Below, piece by piece: positions 8,014 to 17,100 of a stretch of DNA of 64,000 nucleotides (positions within the stretch are counted from its first letter, which is position 1; every line of letters starts with the position of its first letter). The stretch is taken from assembly GCF_014333425.1 (NCBI RefSeq), contig NZ_JACRYT010000001.1, forward strand, positions 434,001 through 498,000, given 5' to 3'. A program made the position numbers and the translations under genes. The notes under the pieces are model-generated. The model was not told where the DNA came from. It did not search any database and saw only the letters and a list, made by a program, of their open reading frames with translations. The stretch comes from Zhenpiania hominis (GTDB lineage: Bacteria > Bacillota > Clostridia > Peptostreptococcales > Anaerovoracaceae).

Positions 8014-8526
8014 ATGAAGATTTCCGTATTTGAAGGAAAAAGAAAAGAAAACGAAGCTGTAAAATGTGAAGAAAAAGAAAGATGCCCTGTGGAGTTTATC
8101 GAAGCTCTGGCAAGAGTTCTCGACCAAAGCATGATGCAAGCGGCAAAAGAAAAAGGAATCACAATCGACGTATATACGGATATGATCCACAGGATAGGTG
8201 GGTATACGGAGAAGGAAGAATATGATGTGGCGTTTGATATGCTGCTTCAGCTTGCCTCTGTCCTTGAAACGGATGCGAAGTTTATCATAGAGGGACTTCC
8301 GTTTCTGGATGAGAACGCAGTAGATATATTTCTGGAATACTTTGCGGAATATATCGAAGACGGGCATGTACTGGATCTTCTGCTTGAGATTCCGGAAGAT
8401 GAGGAAGAGGAATGGGAGGAAGTTTCGCTTGAAGATGTGCTTGATGAAGCATATAGAGCGATCAAGGAGATGTTTTGCGGTGAGGTGAAAGTAAATGAAG
8501 GAAGCGAAGATAATCGCCATATGTAA
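8014..8526 (+). CDS. Acidic hypothetical protein upstream of ParA
   Basis: This 170-aa, Glu/Asp-rich soluble protein has a basic N-terminal ~35 residues, a helical middle (residues ~28-90), and a very acidic segment (DEEEEWEE near residue 130). AGGAGG lies about 8 nt before the ATG. It overlaps the ParA start by 32 bp, so the two are translationally linked and probably work together in element maintenance. The family is not recognised. Confidence 0.75.
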   Translation: MKISVFEGKRKENEAVKCEEKERCPVEFIEALARVLDQSMMQAAKEKGITIDVYTDMIHRIGGYTEKEEYDVAFDMLLQLASVLETDAKFIIEGLPFLDENAVDIFLEYFAEYIEDGHVLDLLLEIPEDEEEEWEEVSLEDVLDEAYRAIKEMFCGEVKVNEGSEDNRHM

Positions 8527-9322
8527 TCAGAAGGGCGGAGTCGGCAAGACGACGACAACGGTCAATTTGGGGATCGGTCTTGCAAAAGAGGGAAAGAGAG
8601 TCTTGGTGATCGATGCAGACCCGCAGGGCGATCTGACGACCTGTCTCGGATGGAAAAATGGCGATGAACTGCAAACCACGTTAGCCGACCTGATGAATAA
8701 GACTCTTACAGAAAGACCAATAGGAAAAGGAGAGGGAATCCTGCACCATGAAGAAGGGGTGGATCTCCTGCCATCGAATCTTGAACTTTCCGCAATGGAA
8801 ATGAATCTGGTCAATGCGATGAGCAGAGAACTGACCTTAAAGAATTGCCTGAAAGAGATCAAGAAAGACTATGAATATATTCTCATTGATTGTATGCCGT
8901 CTCTTGGAATGATCACCGTGAACGCATTGGCAGCGGCAGACAGTGTGATGATTCCGGTGCAGGCACAGTATCTTCCGGCAAAGGGCATGACGCAGCTTGT
9001 TCAGACCATAGGGAAAGTGCAACGGACCCTTAATCCGGACTTGAGAATTGATGGTATCGTTTTGACGCTTGTGGACGGCAGGACGAATCTTGCGAAACAG
9101 ACGCTGCATATTTTAAGAAATCAATACGGAAACCGGATGAAGATCTATTCTTCTCAGATCCCGGTTGCGGTAAAGGCTGCTGAGACAAGTTTTCAGGGGA
9201 AAAGCATTTATGCTTATGATAAAAACAGCTCTGTAGCAAAAGCCTATGAAAATCTGACGAAGGAGGTGATAAGGAATGGCGAGAAAACAAGAGATCGACT
9301 TCGAACTTCCGAAGCTCGATGA
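8495..9322 (+). CDS. parA: ParA/Soj-family partition ATPase
   Basis: ParA is a nucleoid-binding ATPase that moves ParB-bound DNA and so stabilises the circular form of the element. The 275-aa protein has the deviant Walker A motif KGGVGKTTTT (about residues 14-23), Walker A' DADPQGDLT, and Walker B ILIDCMPSLG. Its start overlaps the preceding gene and its end overlaps parB by 47 bp, giving one tightly coupled operon. It lacks an N-terminal HTH, so it is the small (type Ib/Soj-like) form. Confidence 0.93.
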   Translation: MKEAKIIAICNQKGGVGKTTTTVNLGIGLAKEGKRVLVIDADPQGDLTTCLGWKNGDELQTTLADLMNKTLTERPIGKGEGILHHEEGVDLLPSNLELSAMEMNLVNAMSRELTLKNCLKEIKKDYEYILIDCMPSLGMITVNALAAADSVMIPVQAQYLPAKGMTQLVQTIGKVQRTLNPDLRIDGIVLTLVDGRTNLAKQTLHILRNQYGNRMKIYSSQIPVAVKAAETSFQGKSIYAYDKNSSVAKAYENLTKEVIRNGEKTRDRLRTSEAR

Positions 9323-10217
9323 CCTTTTTACTACGCAGCAGGAGCGGGACGAGGCGAAGCTAAAGAAGATCCATGATATACCTCTCGATCAGATCGACGA
9401 TTTTCCGAGTCACCCTTTTAAGGTCATGGACGATGAAGAGATGTTGAAGCTGGTGGAAAGTATTCGGGAATACGGCGTTATTACTCCTGCTATCGTGAGG
9501 AAAAAGGAAGAGGGGAAATACGAAATGATCTCTGGACACCGGAGAAAGCGGGCCTGCGCCCTTGCAGGAATTGAAACATTAAGGGCGGAAGTCGTTGAGA
9601 TGAGCCGCGATGAAGCCATTATCTTTATGGTGGATTCCAATCTCCAAAGGACGAAGATCCTTCCGAGCGAGAAAGCGTTTTCCTACAAGATGAGGCTGGA
9701 GGCGATGAAACGGCAGGGAAAGAGAACGGATTTAACTTCCGCCCCACTGGAGCGGAAGTTTGCTGAAGCAAGAGATCGTATAGGATATGAAGTTGGAGAA
9801 AGCAGAGAACAGGTAAGGCGATATATTCGTCTAACGGAATTGATTCCGGAGATTTTGGAAATGGTGGACCAGGAACAGGTTGCTCTGCGTCCGGCGGTGG
9901 AGATCTCTTATCTTCCGAAGAAGATGCAGAAAACCTTATGTGAAATCATGGATATGGAACAATGCACTCCGTCTCATGCCCAGACAATCCGAATGCGGCG
10001 TATGCTTGAGAGCGGGAAGCTGACGGAAGAATCGCTTCTTGCCATCATGCAGGAAGAAAAGCCGAATCAGAAAGAACGGCTTGTTTTAAGAGACAGCAGA
10101 GTGCAGAAGCTCTTTCCGAGGAATCTTCCTGCTGAAAAGCGGGAGGAATATATCATAAAAGCAATGGAGTATTACGGTAAATACCGTGAGAGGCTGAAGG
10201 AAAGCAAAGAGCGGTAA
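9276..10217 (+). CDS. parB: ParB-family partition protein
   Basis: ParB binds centromere-like sites and works with ParA. The 313-aa protein has the N-terminal ParB/Srx domain with the CTP-binding motifs GVITPAIVRKK and ISGHRRKRACALAG (about residues 65-105). NLQRTKILPSEKAFSYKM and a central HTH domain follow, the latter with the segment VGESREQVRRYIRL. GGAGGTGATAAGG precedes its ATG inside parA. Confidence 0.92.
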   Translation: MARKQEIDFELPKLDDLFTTQQERDEAKLKKIHDIPLDQIDDFPSHPFKVMDDEEMLKLVESIREYGVITPAIVRKKEEGKYEMISGHRRKRACALAGIETLRAEVVEMSRDEAIIFMVDSNLQRTKILPSEKAFSYKMRLEAMKRQGKRTDLTSAPLERKFAEARDRIGYEVGESREQVRRYIRLTELIPEILEMVDQEQVALRPAVEISYLPKKMQKTLCEIMDMEQCTPSHAQTIRMRRMLESGKLTEESLLAIMQEEKPNQKERLVLRDSRVQKLFPRNLPAEKREEYIIKAMEYYGKYRERLKESKER

Positions 10218-10444
10218 GCATAGCAGGAGTATCTTTGCCGTTTCCTTCCCCACACCCCAACCTTCGGACAACCTGTAACTTACTGAAAAAGAAGAATCTT
10301 ACTCATAAGTATAGCCATCTGCAATGCAGCAGATGGTTTTTACATATAGCCTGAAGTCCGCAGGCAGTATGAATTTAACGACAAGGAGGGTAAAGAGCTA
10401 TTGCGGACATTCTCCCTTAAGAATCAGGGAATTGGAGGAGTAAC
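10218..10444. other. Intergenic region ahead of the surface-protein gene
   Basis: This stretch holds a terminator at 10315-10341 (CCATCTGC / GCAGATGG stem, then TTTTTA) that closes the par operon. A leader follows, ending in GGAGGAG before the surface-protein ATG. No further gene is seen. Confidence 0.7.
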
Positions 10445-13336
10445 ATGCAGAATATACGAAAGAAAAACAGGAGTAGGATTCTTGCAGGTCTTCTGTGCAT
10501 TGCGCTGCTTATCGGCATGATGCCGTTTAATGCAATAAACGCTCATGCGGCAGACGGGAAGATCACGATCAGAGTAGGTGAAAGGATCGACTACAGTTCA
10601 CACTTCACCCATTATTTTTACGCAGGGGATAAAGAAAGCCCTGTTTACTGTGCTCAGCCGCAGCTTCCGGCACCAGGATCGGGAACATATTCATACAGCT
10701 TCTTAAAGCCGGATTCGGTTTTGGCAAAGTGTCTTTACTACGGATATGGCGGACCGGGATTTTCCGAGTATACGGATAAAACGCTCAGCGGCCAGTGGGA
10801 TGGAAAGGATGACGCTTATGCACTTACGCACATCATAATTTCCATTGCGTATGATAAGACGACAAGCGCAGATGTTGATCCGTTCAGAGGACTCAGCGGG
10901 ACATGGAAAACAAAAGCACAGAATCTGTATAACTATGTGAAGAGCCTGCCGGATCCGCCGGTAAATTACAGAGCATATCTGATTAAGGTGGATGGGTGCC
11001 AGGATCTTTTAGGGTCGTTTAACGACACAGGAAGTATAAAGCTTAAAAAAGCATCTGTAAGTGGCGTAGTAACTGACGGGAATCCAAACTACTCCCTTGC
11101 GGGGGCGAAATATGGCGTGTATTACGGAAGTGAGCTGATCGGAACGATCACGACGGATTCTTCCGGTGAGGGAAGTCTTGACAATGTTCTCGTTGCAAAT
11201 TACACGGTAAAGGAGATTGCACCATCGAAAGGCTATGCGATCGATGTGTCGGGTCATAATGTAAGTGTGAAAGCTGATACTACAGTGACGGTAAATGTAA
11301 AGGAAGTACCGCAGGTAAATCCTATGGATCTCGTGCTTCAGAAGCTCGATCTTGAAACAGGAGAAAGCAGCCCGCAGGGCGGAGCAAGCCTTGCAGGAGC
11401 CGAATTTACAGTGGACTTTTATAAAGCAAAGGCGGAAAGCAGTGTATCCGGGATGGAGCCGGAACGAAGCTGGACGTTCAAGACCGATGAAAACGGGCAG
11501 ATAAAGTTCACGAAAGAATATCTTGTTTCAGGTGATGATTTTTATTACGCAAACGATGGAAAGACCATAAGCCTTCCGCTCGGAAAGGTCGTAATCAAAG
11601 AGACAAAGGCTCCGGAAGGGTATCTTTTAAGCGATGCGGTATATACGGTGAATATCACATCTGAGGGAACTGCGGAAACCGTCAGGACATATAACGCACC
11701 AGATGCGCCGGAGCAGGTGAAACGAGGAGATCTGGAGTTCGTAAAAGTATCGGATGGTGATTTAAACAGGCTCGCTAATGTGCCGTTTAAACTCACATCG
11801 CTTACGACAGGAGAAAGTCATATTCTCGTGACTGACAAGAACGGATATGCAAGTACCAGCGCAGAATGGAATTTGCATACAGCAAATACGAACAGGGGCG
11901 AAACAGCAGAGGACGGGATCTGGTTTGGAACTTCTGCACCGGATAACAGCAAGGGAGCGTTGATCTATGATGACTATGAGCTGGAGGAGTTGAGATGTGA
12001 AGCAAATAAGGGAATGAAACTTCTGAAGTTCAAGGTGAGTGTATATAAAGACAGCGTAACCATTCCTCTCGGCACGCTTACGGATGACCGTATCGAAATA
12101 GGAACGGAGGCACTGGATGAGGAAACAGGCACTCATTTTGGAAAAGCGGAAGAGACCGTGATCATTGTAGATACCGTTTCTTATGAAGGACTTGAAAAGG
12201 GGAAAGAATATAAACTGATCGGGACTTTAATGGATAAGGAAACAGGAGAACCGATTAAGCAAGACGGTAAAGCGGTGACCTCAGAGACTACTTTCGTTGC
12301 CAGAGATGAGAGTGGAAAAGTGAGTGTTGAATTTGAAGTTGAAGGGAAACTATTGAGAGGTAAGGCGGTCGTTGCCTTTGAAAAGCTGTATTACGAAGAT
12401 ATAGAGCTTGCAATACATGCGGATATCGAGGATGAAGACCAGAGCGTATATTATCCGGAAATCGGAACGCAGGCAAAAGATAAGGAGTCAGGGCTTAATA
12501 AGAGCATTGCAAATGAAAAAGTAACAATCGTTGATACTGTTTCCTATGAAGGACTTCAGAAAGGAAAGATTTATACTCTGAAAGGTACTTTGATGGATAA
12601 GGAGACGGAAAAGCCGCTTCTTATCGGTGGCGAAGAGATCACCGTAGTAAAGAAATTCAAGGCAGAAGATATTTCCGGCGAGGTAAGTGTGGAATTTGCG
12701 ATCAATGCTTCCGATCTTGACGGAAAGGAAATTGTTGTCTTTGAGAGCCTGTATAAAGGGGATAGAGAGCTTGCAGTCCATGCAGATATTGAGGACGAAG
12801 GGCAGACGATTTTCTTCCCTGAGATCGGGACAACGGCAAAGGATGGAAGTGATGGAGATAAGATTCTTTCTTCTGATGGCGAAGTGACGATTGTAGATAC
12901 GGTGGAATACGACGGTCTTATAGAAGGCAGGAGTTATACTCTGAAAGGCACTTTGATGGATAAAGACACAGAAAAGCAGGTCTTGATAGATGGAAATGCG
13001 ATCCTAGCGGAAACAACCTTTATAGCGGAAAAGGCAAGCGGGAGCGCCGAAGTGACGTTCCGTTTTTCTGCGGACTCCCTGAAGGGAAAAGCCCTCGTTG
13101 TATTTGAAACACTGTACTATGCAGATTCTGATATAGAAGTAGCAGATCATCAGGATATCGAAGATGAAGGTCAGACCGTTATTGTAGAAAAACCTGTAAT
13201 GCCGGACACTCCAAAGACAGGAGATGATTCCAATGTTTGGATCTGGATCGCACTGCTTGTAATAGCGAGCGGAACGATTGCAGCTGTGCAGATAAGAAAA
13301 AAGAACGGGCAGGAAAACACGGATGACGAAGAGTAA
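10445..13336 (+). CDS. VaFE-repeat, SpaA-type surface-anchored protein
   Basis: This 963-aa secreted protein has a signal peptide (residues ~1-36, ending AHAADG). An N-terminal domain with Cys69 in PVYCAQP resembles thioester adhesin domains. SpaA/Cna-B-like beta domains come next, then three VaFE repeats, each ending in a form of AxHxDIEDExQ (around residues 655, 780 and 895). The C-terminus has a sortase-type signal: TPKTGDD, a hydrophobic helix, and KK-rich tail. Proteins of this kind use isopeptide bonds for rigidity. In conjugative elements such adhesins are thought to help cell-cell contact, which is inference here. Confidence 0.88.
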   Translation: MQNIRKKNRSRILAGLLCIALLIGMMPFNAINAHAADGKITIRVGERIDYSSHFTHYFYAGDKESPVYCAQPQLPAPGSGTYSYSFLKPDSVLAKCLYYGYGGPGFSEYTDKTLSGQWDGKDDAYALTHIIISIAYDKTTSADVDPFRGLSGTWKTKAQNLYNYVKSLPDPPVNYRAYLIKVDGCQDLLGSFNDTGSIKLKKASVSGVVTDGNPNYSLAGAKYGVYYGSELIGTITTDSSGEGSLDNVLVANYTVKEIAPSKGYAIDVSGHNVSVKADTTVTVNVKEVPQVNPMDLVLQKLDLETGESSPQGGASLAGAEFTVDFYKAKAESSVSGMEPERSWTFKTDENGQIKFTKEYLVSGDDFYYANDGKTISLPLGKVVIKETKAPEGYLLSDAVYTVNITSEGTAETVRTYNAPDAPEQVKRGDLEFVKVSDGDLNRLANVPFKLTSLTTGESHILVTDKNGYASTSAEWNLHTANTNRGETAEDGIWFGTSAPDNSKGALIYDDYELEELRCEANKGMKLLKFKVSVYKDSVTIPLGTLTDDRIEIGTEALDEETGTHFGKAEETVIIVDTVSYEGLEKGKEYKLIGTLMDKETGEPIKQDGKAVTSETTFVARDESGKVSVEFEVEGKLLRGKAVVAFEKLYYEDIELAIHADIEDEDQSVYYPEIGTQAKDKESGLNKSIANEKVTIVDTVSYEGLQKGKIYTLKGTLMDKETEKPLLIGGEEITVVKKFKAEDISGEVSVEFAINASDLDGKEIVVFESLYKGDRELAVHADIEDEGQTIFFPEIGTTAKDGSDGDKILSSDGEVTIVDTVEYDGLIEGRSYTLKGTLMDKDTEKQVLIDGNAILAETTFIAEKASGSAEVTFRFSADSLKGKALVVFETLYYADSDIEVADHQDIEDEGQTVIVEKPVMPDTPKTGDDSNVWIWIALLVIASGTIAAVQIRKKNGQENTDDEE

Positions 13337-13346
13337 ATAGTTTTTA

Positions 13347-13383
13347 CAGAGGAGCAGTAAACAGATTGCTCCTCTGATTTTGT
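13347..13383 (+). terminator. Terminator after the surface-protein gene
   Basis: A perfect 10-bp stem (CAGAGGAGCA / TGCTCCTCTG) with a 10-nt loop is followed by ATTTTG. Confidence 0.75.
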
Positions 13384-13398
13384 AAATGGAGGGGTGAT

Positions 13399-13719
13399 AT
13401 GTGTTTATTTCGAATGGATTTGGCGATCCGCTTTGGAATTCATGCTGCCATTATCATGCAGTTTCTTTGGGAACACTTAAATCCCGGAGTGTGTGATGAG
13501 CGGATCAGGAAATTCAATAACAAAAGATGGTACAGGTGCTCGCAGAAGATGATGAGTGGATTTCTCCCTTTTCTCAGCCGCAGCATGATACAGGACGCCA
13601 TGGGAACGCTGGTAAAGCAAGATGTGATTAGAAAAGGATGTCATAATGAGAATCCATTTGATAAAACGAACTGGTATTCCTTTACGGAGTACGGCGAGTA
13701 TCTTATGAGAGGAGAATAA
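13399..13719 (+). CDS. DnaD/replisome-organiser-like winged-helix protein
   Basis: This 106-aa protein has a pattern typical of the winged-helix N-terminal domain of phage/plasmid replication initiators: RWYRCSQKMMSGFLPFLSRSMIQDAMGTLVKQDVI followed by KTNWYSFT (segments around residues 44-98). The family usually feeds DNA to a helicase loader. Only the winged helix is present, with no C-terminal DnaD domain. A GGAGGGG site precedes the ATG. Assignment rests on motif pattern only. Confidence 0.55.
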   Translation: MCLFRMDLAIRFGIHAAIIMQFLWEHLNPGVCDERIRKFNNKRWYRCSQKMMSGFLPFLSRSMIQDAMGTLVKQDVIRKGCHNENPFDKTNWYSFTEYGEYLMRGE

Positions 13720-13722
13720 ATC

Positions 13723-13860
13723 GTGAAGATATTATGTGAGGAATGCTGCTATTACGATGTAAGATCCGGGCTTTGCGGGTTTTGTATGAAAAGGATCGTA
13801 AGAGAGGTGGAGGAAAAGTTAAATGGCGATGGACAAGACGACGATAAAGGTACTGAATAA
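13723..13860 (+). CDS. 45-aa cysteine-rich mini-protein
   Basis: A GTG start 7-9 nt after GAGAGGAG opens a 45-aa frame with CEECC near the start and CGFC at residues ~18-21, a plausible four-cysteine zinc site. It overlaps the next gene by 38 nt in another frame. The good ribosome-binding site, the clustered cysteines and the tight packing with its neighbours support a real gene. Its function is unknown. Confidence 0.5.
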   Translation: MKILCEECCYYDVRSGLCGFCMKRIVREVEEKLNGDGQDDDKGTE

Positions 13861-14032
13861 GCTGTTCGAGCATGGATATCGAACGGAAAAGGCGATCTTG
13901 AATTTCAGCCTGGAGGATATTCAGAAGATAGAGTGTTATGCACCGTCAGAGATCGCAGCGCTGATAGGACTTAAAGAAGCGGTAAAAGGAAATAAGGTAA
14001 TTTCCTACCTCAGCGGTGGGGAAGAAACCTGA
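13823..14032 (+). CDS. Small hypothetical protein (69 aa)
   Basis: This 69-aa protein starts inside the 45-aa gene behind GGTGGAGG. The sequence is helical and mildly acidic and includes the segment TEKAILNFSLEDIQKI; nothing catalytic is visible. It belongs to the run of small genes between the winged-helix protein and the giant helicase gene. Confidence 0.6.
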   Translation: MAMDKTTIKVLNKLFEHGYRTEKAILNFSLEDIQKIECYAPSEIAALIGLKEAVKGNKVISYLSGGEET

Positions 14033-14115
14033 TAATTACGGGGCGTACAAAAGCAGCTGCGCCCTTTACATAGGTCAGTTGTTTGTCATAAAGTGAAGAA
14101 AGGCAGGTGAAGTAT

Positions 14116-17100
14116 ATGGCAAGCAAGTATGTGTATATTGCGAAGCTTTATGATTCCATATCAAAAGAAGTCGCAAGAAGTCCGGAGGACTGGAAAGCTT
14201 TTCTTGAAACAGCAAGTAATAACTATAAGCTGAGATTTGATGAAAATCTGCTTGTTTACGCACAAAAGCCAGAAGCAACTGCGGTTCTTGAAATTGAGAA
14301 ATGGAATGGCAGATTTCACAGATGGGTAAATCGAGGAGCCAAAGGAATTGCTGTGTTTTACGATTCTCCGGATGGGAAAGCCTCACTGAAACATTATTTT
14401 GACATTGCAGATACGCATGAAGGAAAGAATCCGGTTCCGGTTCCGATCTGGAAGATGAAGGACGCATATAAAGATGAAGTAATCAGCGCATTAGAAGGGG
14501 TCTTTGGAGAGCTTGAGAGGAAAGACAGCCTGAAAGAGGCAATTATCAGCGCTGCTGAAAACGGGGCGGAAGATAACTTTACAGAGTATCTGGAGGCTCT
14601 GAAGGCGTGCAGGCAGGGAAGCTTTCTTGATGATCTTGACGAAGACAATCTTTCGGCAGTATTCCGAGAAACTGTAGCAGAAAGCGTTGCATATATGATG
14701 GGAAGCCGCCTTGAAGCTTCAAAGGATATGGCGGAAGAAATGATGTTCTCGTGGATCAGTCAGTTTAACACAAAAGACAGCCTGAATGCTCTTGGATATG
14801 CAACCGTGGATATTGCGGCAATGGGACTTAGAGAAATTGCGAAAACCGTTCTAATGCTCGAAAAAGAAGATCGCACATTTGGAGCTGTAAAACAGAGCGA
14901 ATATAATGAGGAAAAGGAAAGGAGCAAAAAAGATGGAGATCACTTATACGATGATAAACGGGGTTCAGATACCGGATATAAAGGTGCTGGAGACAGAAGA
15001 AACGGAACTCGGAGTCTGGGCAATGAGAAGGAAGGATTATCTTCAGAAGGAGAAGCGGACCGTATATTACAATCTTCTGACGTCGTGCAAGTTGAGCGAA
15101 CATCTGCAGCAGATCGAGCGCGAAGCGGAAGAGATGATGCAAATGCTTACAGATCAGATGAAAGTGAAGGAGAAGATCAGCGAAGAACTGAAGGAGAAAT
15201 CTCCGATGCAGTGGACACAGGAGATGAACAATATCAGACAGAGCGCAAAGGAGATCGTACTGAGGGAACTCATATACAATTAGCATACTTTGATCGCGGA
15301 GCGGAAGACAGAAGTCTTCCGTTTTTTCATATAGACAAAGTGGCGGAAGCTGTCCGCAGTTTTTTTGATGAGAATACTTTACAGGAGATCGAACTTTTCT
15401 ATAAAGAAAACAGTGATGAAGGAAGCAGGATTTCTTTTCTGAAAGAAAAATTTTCGGAACTCCCTGAAAAAGACGCGCTTGGTTATGGTTGTAAACTCTA
15501 CAGTAATGTCCTGTTTCTTTATGAAGGCGAGCAGGGAATACCGCAAAGCGGAGCCTACTATGACTGGCGCGTTATAGAAGAATGTTTGGAAGGACTTATG
15601 CTCACGGGAGCATTTTACAGTGAAATCGATCCGAGAAGCTTTACCTTTTCGCAGGAGATCATCGATATAGCTTTAACCTCCGGAAGCCTGTATGAGAATG
15701 GGAAGTTCCGAATTTATGAGCAGTTTCAAAAGAGCCTTTCAGAGCAGGAGAATATAGCGTTTCTGAAACAGGAATACGGGATCGGAGGAAGATCCGATAT
15801 CAAGGAAGGAACCAGGATTGGTGAAAATCATAATAGTAAGGGGATCGAACTTCATAGAGGTTACGGTGAAGATGCTCCGAGGTTCTTCTTAAAGTGGAAA
15901 GATGTCTGCCGCAGGATAGAGGATCTGATAAAAATCAACAGATATCTGAACGCGAAGGAACTCTCCGAATATCCCAAGTGGCTTGAACGACAGGAGGAGA
16001 AAAGAGCGCAGAAGAGGGCGGAACAAGAGGAGAAGCTTAAGCAGCCGGATAAAAATATCCACTATGAATATCATCTTGGAGACACCGTGTATCTTGGAGC
16101 CTCACAGTATGAAATCCTTGAGATAACGGAAGATTCGGTAAAGCTCTTTGATGAGAACTGCCCTCTGATCAATCAGGAACTTCCAATCGAAGTGTTTGAG
16201 CGAAGGATGAGAGAAACGCCTGCAAATGAGCACCTTATTGCAGGAGATAAGCAGAATGCTGCACATGAACTTTCTGAAAAAGAAGAAATTGAAAAGACAG
16301 TATCCGAAGAAGATTCTTCAGAGCAGAGTTTAAAAGCAGATATCGTTCCTCTTTGGGAAAGAGCTGATTCTGAAAAGAATATGCCGAAAGCACTTAAAGG
16401 CGAGAAAAAAGATTATCGTATCGCGGCCGGGTTTGATGATTATAGAACGAAGAAGGAGCGTTTTGCAGACAATATAAATGCGATTGAACTTTTGAGAAAA
16501 CTTGAGCAGGAAGAAAGATATGCAGATACTGCTGAGCAGGATGTGCTTGCAAAATATGCAGGCTGGGGAGGAATACCGGAAGTATATGATGAAGAAAATG
16601 AGTCGTGGCACGATGAATATATCCGTCTGAAAGAGCTTCTTACAGATGAGGAATATTTATCTGCAAGGGAATCGACGCTTACCGCCTTTTATACTCCAAA
16701 GACCGTGATAGATGGAATCTATAAGGTGCTTGAAAATATGGGTTTTAAGCAGGGGAATATCCTGGAACCGTCCTGCGGAGTTGGAAATTTCATCGGCTGC
16801 CTTCCTGACAGCATGAGAGAAAGCAGGGTTTATGGTATTGAACTTGATAAAATAAGCGGCAGCATCGCAAAGCAGCTTTATCAAAATGCGAGTATAGCAG
16901 TCGATGGTTATGAGAATACAAACCTTCCGGACAGCTTCTTTGATGTGGCGATAGGGAATGTGCCTTTCGGAGATTTTAAGGTGTCTGATCCAAAATACAA
17001 TAAATATAACTGGCTGATTCATGATTATTTTTTCGGAAAGACATTAGATAAAGTAAGACCCGGAGGCATAATTGCGTTTGTTACAGCAAAAGGCACGATG

